The notes beneath the pieces are model-generated. The model was given only the letters and a program-made list of their open reading frames with translations, did no database searches and was not told where the DNA came from. A stretch of DNA of 64,000 bases, taken from NCBI GenBank assembly GCA_035771175.1, contig CM069593.1, positions 46,499,554 to 46,563,553 on the forward strand, in the 5' to 3' direction. Origin of the DNA: Paratinospora sagittata. Lineage: Eukaryota > Streptophyta > Magnoliopsida > Ranunculales > Menispermaceae. The position numbers were made by a program, and so were the translations under genes. Positions 13,391 through 26,700 of this stretch are shown here, piece by piece (positions within the stretch are counted from its first letter, which is position 1; each line of letters opens with the position of its first letter).

Positions 13391-13800
13391 CACAATCATC
13401 TGAATAAGGATGAATTTTGCTATCATCTGAATAAGGATGAATTTTGCTTCATCTGAGATAGAAGAACCTACAATCCTAGAGTAAATGAGCTCATTAAATC
13501 TACCAATAGCCAATAAGAAATTAACACGTGGCAAATATCTACTAGGCAACTAGCCACTCTGATCAGGAGACCTCTCTTATAAATAGTCTACTATCTTTTC
13601 CTCTAAAAAGGTACATAGAAATATATACCCTAAAGTCTGTGCAAGATTTCTTATTGAAGCAAATACTAACTTAGGCATCGAAGGACCTTTGGTCGACATC
13701 ACACTGGTGTTTCTCACGAAAACCTTTCTCTTCGTTTATATTGTTTAAGATTCCAGTGACCCACGATTCCAGGTCAGCTCGTCTATTCTGTACATCAATA
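13390..13800 (+). mobile_element. Probable Gypsy-type LTR remnant
   Basis: The sequence has the look of the 3' half of a plant Ty3/Gypsy LTR. A TATA box (CTTATAAATAGTC) lies at about 13577-13589. A leader-like run then leads into ACTAACTTAGGCATCGAAGG near 13666-13685, which resembles the CTGACTTRGGCATCGGAG signature common in such LTRs. No inner domains, primer site or second LTR are visible, so this would be a solo or truncated LTR. A 27-base direct tandem duplication lies at 13395-13448. Boundaries are uncertain. Confidence 0.4.
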
Positions 13801-16800
13801 AATTTAGTATTGGTCAAACTGTACACTAATAATTATATATATTGTAATAACACATATACATATTTAATGTTATTATACTCCAATAAACAAATAATACAAT
13901 AAAATGGGCGACTAAGTAGATAGCAGTGTTTCTTAATCTTGCATTTTGTGGTATTTTTAATGCCACACTATCATGAACTATGGTTAATTTAATTAATTAA
14001 TTATATATATATGTATCGTGGAATATATGGAGCATGCATGACATTAATAAATCGGCTCTAATTGTAGGCGGCAGTACTCTTGTTCCATCATGAGATGCCA
14101 CTTTCATGTCTTTGTGGTAGGTTACCCTAATTCTTGGTGCTGTTCTACTGTATGCCTTTGATGCAACTTTTCTTTCTTTAATTTTTTTTTCTTTCTTTTT
14201 CTTTTCTTATCATTATTTTAATGACCCACAAAGTCTTTGTATGAGATTCTGATGATATATTTTTTGTACAAGTGTGTACCCTATTGATAATATTCTTATA
14301 TATATATATATAGTGTAAAAGCCCAAGAATTAATGATGAATATGATGAGTTTGTTCCAAAGTTCATAATATAATTCCTACATGTTTTTCCAATATAGTTA
14401 TAAATTTGTGGACCTAAGCAAGCTTTTTAGTTTGGTCAATTTTCCAAATTTCTAATTTTGCTGGCATTAATTGCAACTGCTATATATGAAAATTATAAGA
14501 ATAAAAATTGTCATTCAGTTTTAAAAATTATAAAAAAATTCTTAAAGTTAATTATTCAAATTAAAGTGGAAATATATTTTTAAAACATCAACATTATACT
14601 TAAAAATATCATTTTGAGTGTCCCAAACGATGTGTTATATATAGTTAGCAATAGACATTATTTTTGTTAGGAAACCCTCTAATCAGTAGATAGGAAATTA
14701 ATCAAAAGAGCCAGGTGGGATTACTGTTGCCCTTTTTTGGCAGACAGTAAATACATGGAGAAAATGCACTTTTTTTTATTTTTTTATTTTTTTATGATGA
14801 TTGAAAAGAATACGATTCATTGAACATTAATTTCTTTTGACCATCATCTAATCTAATTAAGATATGTAAAATATATGGTACATGCACTTATAATATATAT
14901 TTATCAATCCATAAGTGCAACTAGATTTTCTAGGGGCTCCCGACGAATCAAATTTAACGCAAGGTGGTCACCATAGCAATATTCAATATCCACAAATATG
15001 TTGTATGGTTGTATCATTGCATTTTCTAGTGGAATATTATTGAAAGTAAAAGAAAATTAGATAGTAAGATTTTTCATAAGTTGTCATTGTTTTAGGAGTG
15101 AAGAAATCTTTTTAATTAGTTGATTTTTTTGACTATTTTGATCACATACGTATAATCCAATGATTTGTATATGATGATTATGCATTATCACTATGACCAT
15201 TTTAATGAGTATTTTATTTTAATAGGTTCTTACAGCATCACAACTTAGTAAAATTTAGAAAATTAAACACAAATATTTTGAAACTTTTCTATTATGGGAT
15301 GTCATATATAGCTAACAAACTATTATTAATTATTATATATCAGAGGTTATAATCATTGATGATATTTTCTAATTTCGTAAGAAAAAAATGTTTAATTTGG
15401 TAAAAGCGTAAATATAGGACAGAGCTTATATAATTATTAAGCTGTTCAACCTTAATCAACCAAGTGCATGAATATAATTGATATATTCTATTGAATATAT
15501 TGTATTAAGATAGTTTAAAGTCATTAATTTATTATATATTCATGATGGGTTATTTAATATCAAAGCTAGTGTACGCAGTTAATATTATAGGCATCCATAT
15601 TTAGTAAGTACACGAATTTACTAAAGTGCAATTCATATAAATAATGCATTCAGTATAACTGATTGCCAATGATCACTTTTAGCTGGATCAGATGCTGAAC
15701 ATATAACCATGTATAAGGTCAACCATGTATGGCATAAGGTCACAGATCCTATTTTACATATCCTTACCTCATTTAATGTTTTTGGCTTAAAAAATATATA
15801 TATATATAATAATAATTAACTAAAACCTGGAGAAAGGTTCAAAAAATTATCTTAATTGTTTATTTTTCATAGAGTAAACAAACAGTTACCAACTATTTAT
15901 TATAATTTGGAGTATTCAAGACTTACATGTATAACAACTTTAACTACACGCTCGCATTACAAAATTAGAATTGACCCGCGTCTTCACAAAAATTTTAACT
16001 AATTTTCATCAACATAGCACCACCATGATTCAAACCAAGAACTACCGTTAATATTTAATACTAAATTTTCTTCTCCAACAAACCAACCGCGCTTGAGCTT
16101 GTAATGTAAAATAAGATCACATACAATAGACCTAAAGTTATCAAACATTTTCTAGAACACGCATATGTGGGAGTTTTATGAACCTAGATTTTGTTTGAAA
16201 TAATTTTAGTATTTTTTTTTAAAAATATATCATTAAAACACAAAGGCCTTGTTTGAGAACGCGTCTGTGTTAGGGATAAAATGGTGGAAAGACTCTACAA
16301 GTCAATGGAGGAGAAATTAAGAAAGTTGTTTCTTCAAGTCTTCAGCGCCTTAAATTCTTCCCAAGGAAGAGGGACCCATATATTTTGAATACAAGTGGGA
16401 GATGAGAAGAAAAGGGTCTTCTTAATGAAACTCCAATCAATTCCTAACCCTACTCTCTCTGTATATCTAACAATTAGCCGTCTCTAAGAGATTTGAAAAG
16501 TGCCCACTTTATTTGATTAAATGTGCCCACCATCACAGCTGTTATGGGCCCCATCCTTTTCACGTTTCTCATTTCTCATGCGCTGTTTATACAACAGAAA
16601 TTCTCCTTATTTTTTCTAAAAAATTTAAATTCTAATGAAATCTTACTTTGTATTGCTTTGCTTTTATTAGCATTGCTTTTTCTTTTTTTGTTTTTAGTGT
16701 GTGTGTGAATGTGTTGGTAGGTACATGAAAAGAAATTTAGCCCCATCTACTTGGAAGAGGTTACTGTGAGCATTTCTATCAAAGTTTCAAAATTAACTTT

Positions 16801-16984
16801 TCAATATTTTATTTTAAATGTTAGGTACAGTACTGTTAATGTAGTAATTTAACTAATCTGCAATTTCCGCCATATTCCTTAATTTTAGGGTTATTTCAAT
16901 TGTAGCTTCTCTATTTGACCTTTTTTTTTTTAATCATACACTTTCATTTTTCATATATCATACTTAATATTACAGAAGGGTTTA
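13801..16984. other. Intergenic, AT-rich, no gene seen
   Basis: No supported gene. There are several short (AT)n runs (14297-14311, 15794-15806), T-rich tracts and short unsupported open frames. Confidence 0.6.
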
Positions 16985-16987
16985 GGA

Positions 16988-17167
16988 AAGGGTAGTTTGG
17001 CGTAACATTAAGAGTTGTCGTAGGACCAAGTGGTCACGAATTCAAGTCGTAAAAACAACCTATTGTCAAGTTAGGTAGCTTTAGTTGTGTATAATAGACC
17101 CAACTGTAGTCCAACCTCCCCAAGACCTGTATAGGCGAAAGCTTCGTACACTGAATTGTCCTTTTTT
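16988..17167 (+). mobile_element. Au-SINE-like retroposon
   Basis: A tRNA-derived SINE of about 180 bp. It has an A-box-like TAGTTTGGCGTAA at 16993-17005 and a B-box-like AATTCAAGTC at 17039-17048. The later part (AATAGACCCAACTGTAGTCC, CCTCCCCAAGACC, GCTTCGTACACTG) has the order of segments of the plant Au SINE family, and the copy ends in a T-rich tail. The copy is degenerate. The assignment rests on my memory of the family consensus. Confidence 0.65.
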
Positions 17168-17352
17168 ATTAGTTATGGTATTAAATATGAACATCATGTC
17201 ATGTGATTAGAAAAAGTTTGTTGAGTTAAAAATGACTAAGTAAAATAATATGGCTTTGAGATTTTTGTTTCAACAGAGAATTTTTTTTTCAATTCCAAAT
17301 ACAGGATAAGAGGCTTAATCTTTGTGCTCAAAAGAGGATGGAGAAGTTGCAT

Positions 17353-17903
17353 TGGGCCATAAATCTTTGTATAATACTGCTGATATTGGTCCAACTACTC
17401 GTAATTGGGCCTAATAATCAAGGACTTCGTTATATTTATGAATTGGGCTTTGACTCATGGGCCGAAAACTAGATATATTGGGCTACATTATGTTCACAGT
17501 ACTCATGATAATAAAAGCAGACCTCATATTTGGTTCATAAAAGAACATCTTAAATATTTAATTAGGAAGAAATATATGTTCCTAGAAATAGAATGATAAA
17601 GTTGGATCTGTGTTGGAATTGGACCCATTTACTTAGCGATTATGCATCTTTTTAACACAAATTAACCACCCAATTGAATAGAAGAGACTGAATTTATAAT
17701 TTCAATAAAGATTAATTAAAACCAGAAGATTATTGAAAAGCGGGCTTTTTCAATAAAGATTTATCATGGGCTTTTGGAGGTGGAGGTAAAATACAACACC
17801 ATTAATGAAAACACTTTATTGGGCCTAATCATGGGCCCAACATAAAAACAACAACACAATTAACCATGGGCCTAATTTGTCTAATTATGGGCCTTTTGGG
17901 CCT
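17353..17903. promoter_or_regulatory. Cluster of TGGGCY (site II / UP1-like) motifs
   Basis: Eleven TGGGCC or TGGGCT hexamers occur in about 550 bp, near 17353, 17406, 17445, 17459, 17480, 17768, 17819, 17832, 17868, 17889 and 17897, nearly all on the plus strand. In plants this hexamer (site II, TCP-bound) clusters in promoters of ribosomal and growth genes. No gene starts nearby that I can support, so function is unknown. More copies occur at 19793-20126. Confidence 0.4.
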
Positions 17904-18739
17904 TTTAATTTTTTTTTCTCACTTCTTTTGTCAACCGAAAAAAACAAAATTACCTTAAGAAAATCTACTATTTTCTCACTAACAGACGAAAGATATAGGC
18001 CACCTTTCAGAATGAGAATATCTATTTTATTTTCTTTGCATTAACTCAAATAGAACGTGTTCATCCCCAACCCTAATGATACCTAATGAAAATCAAAACA
18101 ATTTTAGAGAAATTAAATTATTAAATTGCAAATACTTAAAATATCATAAATCTGTATGTGTGATTAGATTCACAAACCAAATGGCTTTTATATTATATAA
18201 TAGAAAAAGAAAAAAAAGGCTTTTATATGAAATTTTATGTTCTTAGAATGAAAGTTTTGATTTTTCAGAAATTAGTTAACTACCCACAAACAACTTTTCC
18301 ATAAAAAGCTTTTTAAGGGAATGATATCTTTCTAATTTTAAAGTACATTTTAAAGTCAAATGTTAATATTTTGATCATGATCTCAGATAATGTATGCAAA
18401 ACTATTCATTGAATTTAGTATGATTTGATTTTTTTTATGTGGTGTGAAGAACCTTGTAAGCCACTAGCCAATTTGACCTTAAAAAAGTTTGATGTAATAC
18501 TTACATAGACGTACCTTTAATTAGTTGTCACTATCCATAAAATTTTATCTTGACTTGTTAATGATGCATGTCTGGACTTAATATTACATAGGATTTCCAA
18601 CGACTCTTGCTGAATTACTCCAAAATCTAGAAGAAACCCTATAAAACTTGTATTTGTTGAGAAAATGATCAGCCTATACAATAAGCTTTTAATTACAAGG
18701 TTTTGGGTTCATATGATTTTATAACTTATAGGTCTTTGA
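17904..18739. other. Intergenic, AT-rich, no gene seen
   Basis: No supported coding or RNA gene and no clear repeat. Confidence 0.6.
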
Positions 18740-18741
18740 AT

Positions 18742-18961
18742 AGCTTTAGAATCGCTAATGGTGTGCATTCGGATCCCTTCACTTAAAGTTGAGAGTTTGA
18801 TTATCTCCATTTACAAATAAGTTGAAGTTTTCCCTCCCTTAATAAAAAGTATGAGCAGGACCATAGTAGTTGATTCATATAGTTTCTATCTGGGTCTCTC
18901 CCTCCCCTGATTTGAGTACCAGCATCTTCTAATATCGTGTCAGCACTAAAAAAAAAAAAAA
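18742..18961 (+). mobile_element. tRNA-derived SINE with poly(A) tail (copy A)
   Basis: The head has an A-box-like ATCGCTAATGGTGTG (about 18751-18765) and a B-box-like GAGAGTTTGATTATC (18791-18805). The copy ends in a run of about 14 A. Degenerate flanking repeats (AACTTATAGG before, AACTATAGG after) fit a target duplication. The body matches a second copy at 51376-51569 over about 140 bases, including the run ACAAATAAG, the CATAT-GTCTCTAT segment and the A tail, so this is a dispersed family. Confidence 0.6.
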
Positions 18962-21900
18962 ACTATAGGATTTATAATTATTATTTAGATAAAATAATAA
19001 AGCGACATTTATTATGATAAAAAAGGAGAAACCCTATATACTATATGTCCAGCATGTTACTATATATATTTTTAATATTAATATTTTAGTTGATTATGAA
19101 TTATATACGTAAAACCTTCTTGTATGGATTTTTCTTGTATGATTTCAATTTAATTTTTTTTTTATAAATATATTTATGTTTTTATTGACTACTTTACTAT
19201 CATTTTTCATTCCAACAAGTTGTATATCTATATAAACAGATATATCAGATCTAACATCATCTGAAAAAAAAAAATAATAAAAAAAATGCAACTATACATT
19301 CTATATAGTACATCCCATTAACTAATGCACATGATCAAATAGCATTGTGTCCGCAATAAGTAGTTTTCATTCCACAATATACTATTGATATCTTTGACAC
19401 ATACCAAAAAATATTTGTTAAAAAATTTTTACATTTTTGTGGTCCAACTCGAGTCAAATTCAAATAGATTAGTCTCGCCGTAAAGCAAAAGAGGACATCA
19501 CCTGGGTGCAGCTTGACGGTAAAACCAAAAAAAAGAAGATAAGAAATGGATAAACAAGAAATTAATGGATCATGTTCATACACAGTACATAAAAAAAAAA
19601 AAAAAAATGAAATCACTTTGTGAGACCAAATATCTATTTGTTTTTTTAAAGTAACAACTTGAAAAAATGAAAAAAGAAAAAAAAAAAAAAAAAAAAAAGG
19701 TGGGCATTATCATAAGAGTAATATACTAATCCATTCTGTTAACATTGCATCATCTTGAATTACCCATTTTCCTTATAATTATATATAGATTTTGGGCTCC
19801 AAATTACCCATGATTAACACGTGTCAATGTGTCGTGTCAATGTGTCGTGTCACAAGTGGTACAGCCATCCACTACCAACCATGGGATCTGATGTAATCAC
19901 TGTCCCTGTTGTTATCCAATTTGACAATTAAGTTTTGTTGTTTTCTTGACCTAAACATGTTAGTGGGAGAGTGATCCAATGTTGCAACTGTTCCCCAGTA
20001 CATTAGAAGATAACCAACCACACACTTTATATCCTCTTTTGGGCCCACATTCACCATAAATGCTAGGCCCACTTATTGATTGACTCTAGCACTTGTTTCC
20101 TTGGGCTTGGAATCTAATCATGGGCCTGCCTCTTCTTCCATCATTTACATATAAATCAAAGTTGAAACAAAATCGTATAATTCCAAATTAAAATAAAATG
20201 ATTTTTTTTAGTTAATAAAATAAAATGATTAAAAGAAGTTTTCACCATTTTTATTAAAAATAAATTGTTCTCTTTACCCATCTTGTAATAGATTTTTCTG
20301 AGGAAAAAAAGGGTACTTTTATCAGCTTCTTTCTATTTATGTAAAATGCTATTTTCATTTATTATAAGTACTATCTTTTAAAATTTAGTATTGACAGATC
20401 ATGGGTAAAATTCTCATTTTAAATAATAAAAAAATACTTTTAATCATACCTTGCTTAATAATTTCATAATTTACAACCAAAATACTATATTTTTAAAATT
20501 TCAACAACCCTAGGCTTTAACAACATCCGTCCCAAGTGTTTGTCTTTATCTTTTCTTATAATTTGTAATCTATAGGTTAGGAATCATTGTAAGAAAAAAA
20601 AAAATAGTTGCCTAAAATTCTTCTTTTCCGTTTATATCAAGATTTTTATTTATTTTATTTTTTTTTGTCAAGACTCAAATATCAAAATTTGAATATGTAT
20701 TTTTGTTTTTATATTAAAGGTAAGATGTGCTCGTCTTCTAATACTTTATAATTAAGAAGCAAGTAGATTATATAAGATTTTTTATATAAACACAAATATT
20801 ACTACGTAGCAGACGTTATTTATTTATTTAGTAATTGTCGGCTTAACATTTTATAGAATAAAGTGTAAGAAACTGATTCATATAACTGATTTACGTAATT
20901 AGAAAAATACTTAATTGAGTTGAATATTTTATAAGTATAAAATGTATGTTTGAACTAATATGCAAGGATCACCACTAATTCCAACAAAAGGTATAATCCA
21001 ACATGTAAGAATTAAACCTAGGGTATAATTACTAGCGCCAAAAAATAATAATAATAATAATTACTAGGCAATTTTATGGACTGGTCTATCAACTTTGATA
21101 TAAAGAGGAGGGTAGTAAATAAGAACTTGCTAATTCCAAAGAGGGTATAATTTATATGAGCACTCCACAAACGCACTAAATCATGCATAGTATTCATTGG
21201 CAGCCAGAGCCGTGCCCTATCTCTCCTTCTTCCTTCTCATTAGCAATTATATAACACAAGAAAAAAATAAATAAACAAATAAATTAATTAAAAGAAAGAA
21301 TCTGTCTTGATCATGGGATATCTTGTAGTGGGCCCTTCTAATCATAAAAACTGGGACGTTTGATGTTCCACTACCACACCCATATAAATCTACCTTTTTA
21401 CATTCTTTTTATTGTATTCGTTGGTGAAGGATATTCGTAGTCAAATAAAAATTATAAAGAAATTATAAAGCTAAATTTTTTATAAATTTTTAAATTATCA
21501 CTATTTAAAAATATAATACAAAAAAGTAATGTTAATAAATATAATATTTATTTTAAGAATTTATTTTATTTTTTATTTTTAGTTCTCTTTTATTTATTTA
21601 TTTATTTTTTTCGGTAACTTTGAGTCCTCATTTATTATTATTTTTTAGGTAACTTTTAACCCATTTTATTTATTTTTTAGATAATTTTCAGCCTTATTTT
21701 ATTTATGGGCAAAGCACTTGCTTGTATTTTTTAAAAGTAATGATAATTTTTTGCTTAGTTTGATGATTATTATTTTTGTTAATTTAAATGAACATATAGT
21801 TTTCGATGTTCAAAAAACATGATAGATTTTATAAGCTATAAACTGAAACAATCCGTTATATGCATATATGATATATCATTTTAACTCATTTTTTAAACTC

Positions 21901-22402
21901 ATATTACATAAGATATGCGTTATTTGAAACAATGTAGGAAATGAGGGCTCATTGGCAGCCCAGATAAAATAAAATTAGGATGGAATAAGAGTATTTTTAA
22001 CTTTTATCTTGTATTTAGAGGTGAGATGAAATAGAATAAAAATTATTTTACCTCACTCACTCCTCTATTTCGTTGGAACGAGATAAACCAAGCCCATAAA
22101 AAATGGTGAGATTGGTTATCCACCCTTTTTTTTTTCATTTCTCCTCATGTTCTTCTTCTTCTTCTCCACCTTTCTTCTTTAAAAAGAATAAAATTAAAAT
22201 TATCAACTAATTTTGTAATTTACAAAACTAGTGTTGCAAAGCAAAACCAGCTATGTTGGTTTTGTTTTTTTATTTTATTTTTTAAGTTTAATATAATTTA
22301 TTTAAAAATTAAATTGTATAATTATATTATTTTTAATTATATCATATTTTATCTTATTTAATTCTATAAAAATAATTTCATTCTAGAAACCTAATAATAA
22401 TA

Positions 22403-22403
<1 letters not shown>

Positions 22404-22440
<37 letters not shown>

Positions 22441-22448
22441 GGAGAGAG
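22404..22448. repeat. Compound (AT)n(AG)n microsatellite
   Basis: About nine AT units run straight into about thirteen AG units. Confidence 0.9.
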
Positions 22449-22621
22449 ATGGATAGACGGATAGATTGTGCTAAATTTTATTGAAGGGGTCAGTCACTAA
22501 GGTCAAGATTCTCACACTGCCTCTTGTTCCCTTATGCGTATCTCTTGGTGTAGCTGTCCATCCTTTCCGTCCTGTCATCATTAACAATTATGGACGGCGC
22601 ACTTTAGTCTCCTCTTCCCTT

Positions 22622-22626
<5 letters not shown>

Positions 22627-22660
<34 letters not shown>
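22627..22660. repeat. (TA)n microsatellite
   Basis: About 17 TA units flanked by T-runs. Confidence 0.9.
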
Positions 22661-22675
<15 letters not shown>

Positions 22676-23100
22676 CTTATCTTTTTGAAAAACTCACCCT
22701 ACTTTCTCTTTTTCTTCTTCTTCTTCTTTTTTTTTCCCTACGATGAACCCTAAGTTTTCAGTTACTCCATCATTTTGCTTGGAGAAGGGTAAATTGACTT
22801 GCTAGGTGGCGCAGGGGTGCTAAGTACGCACTCCATTTTTGGGCACCTTAGGAAAGGAAGAATGGCCAGGGTCCTAAGAGGCTAAGAAGAAACTTGCAAC
22901 TTCTCTTTTAAAATAATAATAATTATAATCATTTAGGGCTACTTTCAGCTACACTTTTTTGTGAAGTATGATTGATCTTTCATGCCATTAGAAAGATTTA
23001 ATTTTGGTAGTGTGAAAACATGAATGGATTCGTTTTTTTATAGAATGTAAGTGGAATTCTCAGAAAATAATGGTGTGAATCTAGGTTACATCAGTCTTTT

Positions 23101-23104
<4 letters not shown>

Positions 23105-23139
<35 letters not shown>
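23105..23139. repeat. (AT)n microsatellite
   Basis: About 17 AT units. Confidence 0.9.
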
Positions 23140-23142
<3 letters not shown>

Positions 23143-23578
23143 TTTTGTTCAAGTTTATGAATAATTCTTCGGTGTTATATAAGGGTTTTTAATCATTTGG
23201 TTGAAAAATTGATAAATTGGATCAATCCGGCCTAATTGGTTAAGTTTGCTTTGGTTTTTCAATTTATAAATTAAATATTTGATTTTAATATTTAAAATAT
23301 ATATATATATCCTGATTTGTTAGATTTGATTTTTTTTTTGTTAATCGATTTTTTGGCATCCGAGAGGTGTTCTCTTCCGCTTCGCAATGAGACTAATCTT
23401 CCAGAATTTAAAGGGTTCGGTGGGTATTTAACGAGTTTTCCTCTTCCAACCGAAATATTAAAACTACGGTAAAGTATTCGTTTAAAGTGTCTATTATTCT
23501 ACTTTGACAAAAAAAAAGTTTCTATTATTCTACGCTTATAATATTAATTTGTTGTCATTAATTTAATATGCATCTTAT

Positions 23579-23775
23579 TTTTTTTTTAGTAGATAAAATA
23601 ATCTCCGCATATCTATCCCGAGGGGTATCTGGTCCCTTGAGCTAGGGACAAATGCCGATTAATCTCCTCACCAATTTATAAGAAATTAGAAGAAAATTTA
23701 GTAGCAACGAGACTCGAACCCCGGTACTTATGTTTCTCGAGCCGTGTTTGTACCACCAGACCAACTCTTCATTGG
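23579..23775 (-). mobile_element. tRNA-derived SINE with A tail, minus strand
   Basis: Read on the minus strand, the copy starts near 23775 with an A-box-like TGGTCTGGTGGTAC, followed by a B-box GGTTCGAGTCTC near 23712-23723. It then has a unique body of about 130 bases and ends in an A-run (T-run on the plus strand at about 23579-23588). The spacing between the boxes fits a tRNA-related head, but the head does not fold into a full cloverleaf as written, so I call it a SINE and not a tRNA gene. Confidence 0.65.
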
Positions 23776-23789
23776 CTATCAATGATGTT

Positions 23790-26700
23790 AGTTCATATGT
23801 AAGGTTTTCTAACCATTTTCACTGCATATATATAGTACTATTTTCAATCATAAAATGAATCTTAAAAATTAATAAACAAGAACAAACTATATATAATGGA
23901 CAACATGAATTATATATACTTAATATATAAGTTGTTCAAGGCTTAATTGTTGCTCCAAAGAAAGTTACTACTTTCCTTTGTATAGAGTCAAGTATTAATT
24001 ATGCAGTTCTTATATAATATTTGCTTAGACTAACTGTTGAATAGATAAAGATGTTGATACCAAAATGTATGGGAATAAAGGTACATAAAATAATCTAAAT
24101 TATACAAAACCAGAATATTTGGAAGTTCACTGTTAAAGCCCCTTTTTTTGGGAGGCTTAAGTACAGTTTATGTGTTAATTCTCCATTTTCTTTTTGATCT
24201 TAATATTGTATTCTTTTTACCCTTTTTTTCATTTATAAACTAAAAAAAAGACATTATAAAAAATAATAGTATTAATTAATTGCATTCATAATTTTGAAAA
24301 TTTATTATAAAATAAAGTTTATAAGTATTGAAAAAGGGTTGGCAAGGAAAGTAAGCAAAGTGGGACATGAAGATTGTAAAAGAAGAAGGAAAATGTCAAA
24401 ACCCTAAAAAAGGGTCTCCTACTTATTCAGCTTTCAACTGCTACAATTGCAGTAGTCCTCCTGCTGTAATATGTCCCACAAGGCTGTATCAATGTGGGGT
24501 GTCCCTTTAGTTCAACATATATATGTATATCCTCCTAATTAGACCAGAATGCCACATTTCCGACTATTTGTGATTCAAAGCCACCCTTTTTGCTGTTTGT
24601 TTCCACCCTTTTTATAAAGTTCCCTCTGTTGATTTTGATGTACCCTTTAACTCATAATTTCACATTATATATGTATGTTACCATTCTAACTTAACTTCAC
24701 TCAATGCTTTATCTTTTTTTTTTTTTTTTTTTCTTGTCCTTTGCTTTTCAAATATTTTGATTCTATATTACAAATTACTTACTGCTAGATAGCTAGGGAT
24801 CATCAAATATGAAGTACTAGAAGAGAAAAAAATTTGAAAATAAACATGCATTTATAAGTACTTTATATAGCTTGTGTACATATATTATTATTATTTTTTT
24901 GTACCGGTTTTTCAGTATCCAAATGTCCTTCTCTCTTTCGAGACGAACTAATTTTTTGATGAAACACTCAACTGCACCTTGTAGTTTGCTCTCCGAACCA
25001 TCGAACCAATTCTTTGTTGATTTCAATGAGCCATTCATTATTGTATTGTAGTAATTTCAATTTGTCAAGGTTATTGCACCTCCAACAAAGCTAGTTAGCT
25101 GGCTGAATTATGAGGTTGGTTTAGTTGGAGATTAACAGTACTAGAGTGGCTGGTCTTCTGTCTTCTTCTAATAAAATTTAGGTACAAGGGCATGATTATA
25201 GATGCCCATGCCACCCCACTAATTGCTTATGCTGGAGGCCTTATGAAGCTACTGCTGGCCCTCCATGCAAAAGCTATATATGTATGGTTTTGCTCGAGGG
25301 TATGTTTATCCTCAAATTTAACTTATGCAAGTGATCAAACGTCTATATATCCATTATGATTCCAAGGTTCTCTTAGATGGATTAAATGAAATTAACAGCA
25401 AACCATTGGATAATCATAGGGATGCCCAATAAAACGCGACTTTAGGATGATCAAAAGGATTACAGCACAAGAATATATCAGCTGAGTTTGGCTTCTGATT
25501 CCTTTTATTTATTAACGTTTTTGTCAAGCTAATTATATTTCATAAATTGTTGGAGTGGGAACATAATTTATCCACATCTTTTTCTAGCATTTATGAAAGC
25601 ATATCTAACTTAATCTTAATGTATAGTTGATTTGTTGACAAACCATTGTACCCCCACATGTGAATATCATGTCTCTCTAGCTATTTTATTTATATTTTTT
25701 TTGTTTTTTATTGCTTGTTATCAAGTGACGTGAACCAATTTGTTCGTAATCCACAAAGATTTTAAAATTGATAAGAGGGATGTATATTGTATGCTATCCA
25801 TGATGTGGCAGCCCCAACTCTAAACCACTATTCCTCACGGAACAACATGTGGAATGCTGACTTAAGCATTTTTAACCACCCCATCCATTAATGGGATCAT
25901 CGAAATCCTTCAAACCTTAACCTATTAACTCTCTGTAGAGGTCCCTTTAAACATATAATTCAACCTGTAGGTACCTGATAGTTCTACAGGCCACAATTAC
26001 AAAAAATCCATAACAGTTAAACTCCAATATACAAAATGAGATCATACTATATCATTCCATCATTCAAAGGTCAAGTTTAAACCATGATCCTAATTTTAAA
26101 GTTATACATTCATCCTCACAACTAACCAAACTATTCTTTCAAAAAAAAAAAAAAAAAAAAACTTCTGGGGGACATAATAAATGGTATGTGGGTGAAGGCA
26201 GTTTGGCCATCATGAGCAGACTAAATTCAGAGTACATGAGATATTGTTTATTTGACTTACCAACAATCGTTAATAGTGCCAAATTTATAACGTTTTTCAC
26301 GCAATTTGAGCATTATCGATCCAGGATAAGCGTTATCTTCTCCGTGTTTCCAACTTGCATTCTCTCCTGTGTTCTTGTCCACGCAATACCCGGATCCAAA
26401 CACCCCCCTCAACACCTCTAAATTACTTTCCCTAAACCAAAATTGCCCTTTAATTATTAAATATCAATAATAATAATAATGACTATAACTAATATAAGAC
26501 AAAGCTTCTAATGATAAATAACTCAACTTCTCATGTTTAAAAACTATATCTCAAATTGAGAAAATTATTTATAAAAAAAAATTAAGCCTTGTTTAATTTG
26601 TAATTTAGATACAACTTTCTAAGAATATTTAATAAAACTTTACTCATAAAAAAAATATGATATATATAATATTTTTTATAAATTTCAGTTTTTGGATTTT

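Larger units (their letters stand above)
18970..23582. other. Intergenic, AT-rich, no gene seen
   Basis: No gene supported. The stretch holds poly(A)/(T) runs (19679-19698), a 13-bp duplication of a GTGTCGTGTCAAT-type unit at 19826-19850 beside a CACGTG, and several microsatellites listed separately. The sequence at 21950-22395 has a MITE-like look (GGCAGCCCAGATAAAATAAAATT at one end, ATTTTATCTTATTTAATT at the other), but I could not define clean inverted ends. Confidence 0.5.

Noticed and set aside
22481..22753. 90-residue plus-strand open frame
   Set aside because: Half of it is a translated TA microsatellite and a T-run.
23690..23775. Possible tRNA gene
   Set aside because: A-box and B-box are present but no full cloverleaf can be drawn, and an A-tailed body follows, so it is a SINE.
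25195..25275. Short hairpin (GGAGGCC...GGCCCTCC) considered as a microRNA precursor
   Set aside because: The stem is too short and interrupted, and no known plant microRNA sequence is recognisable.
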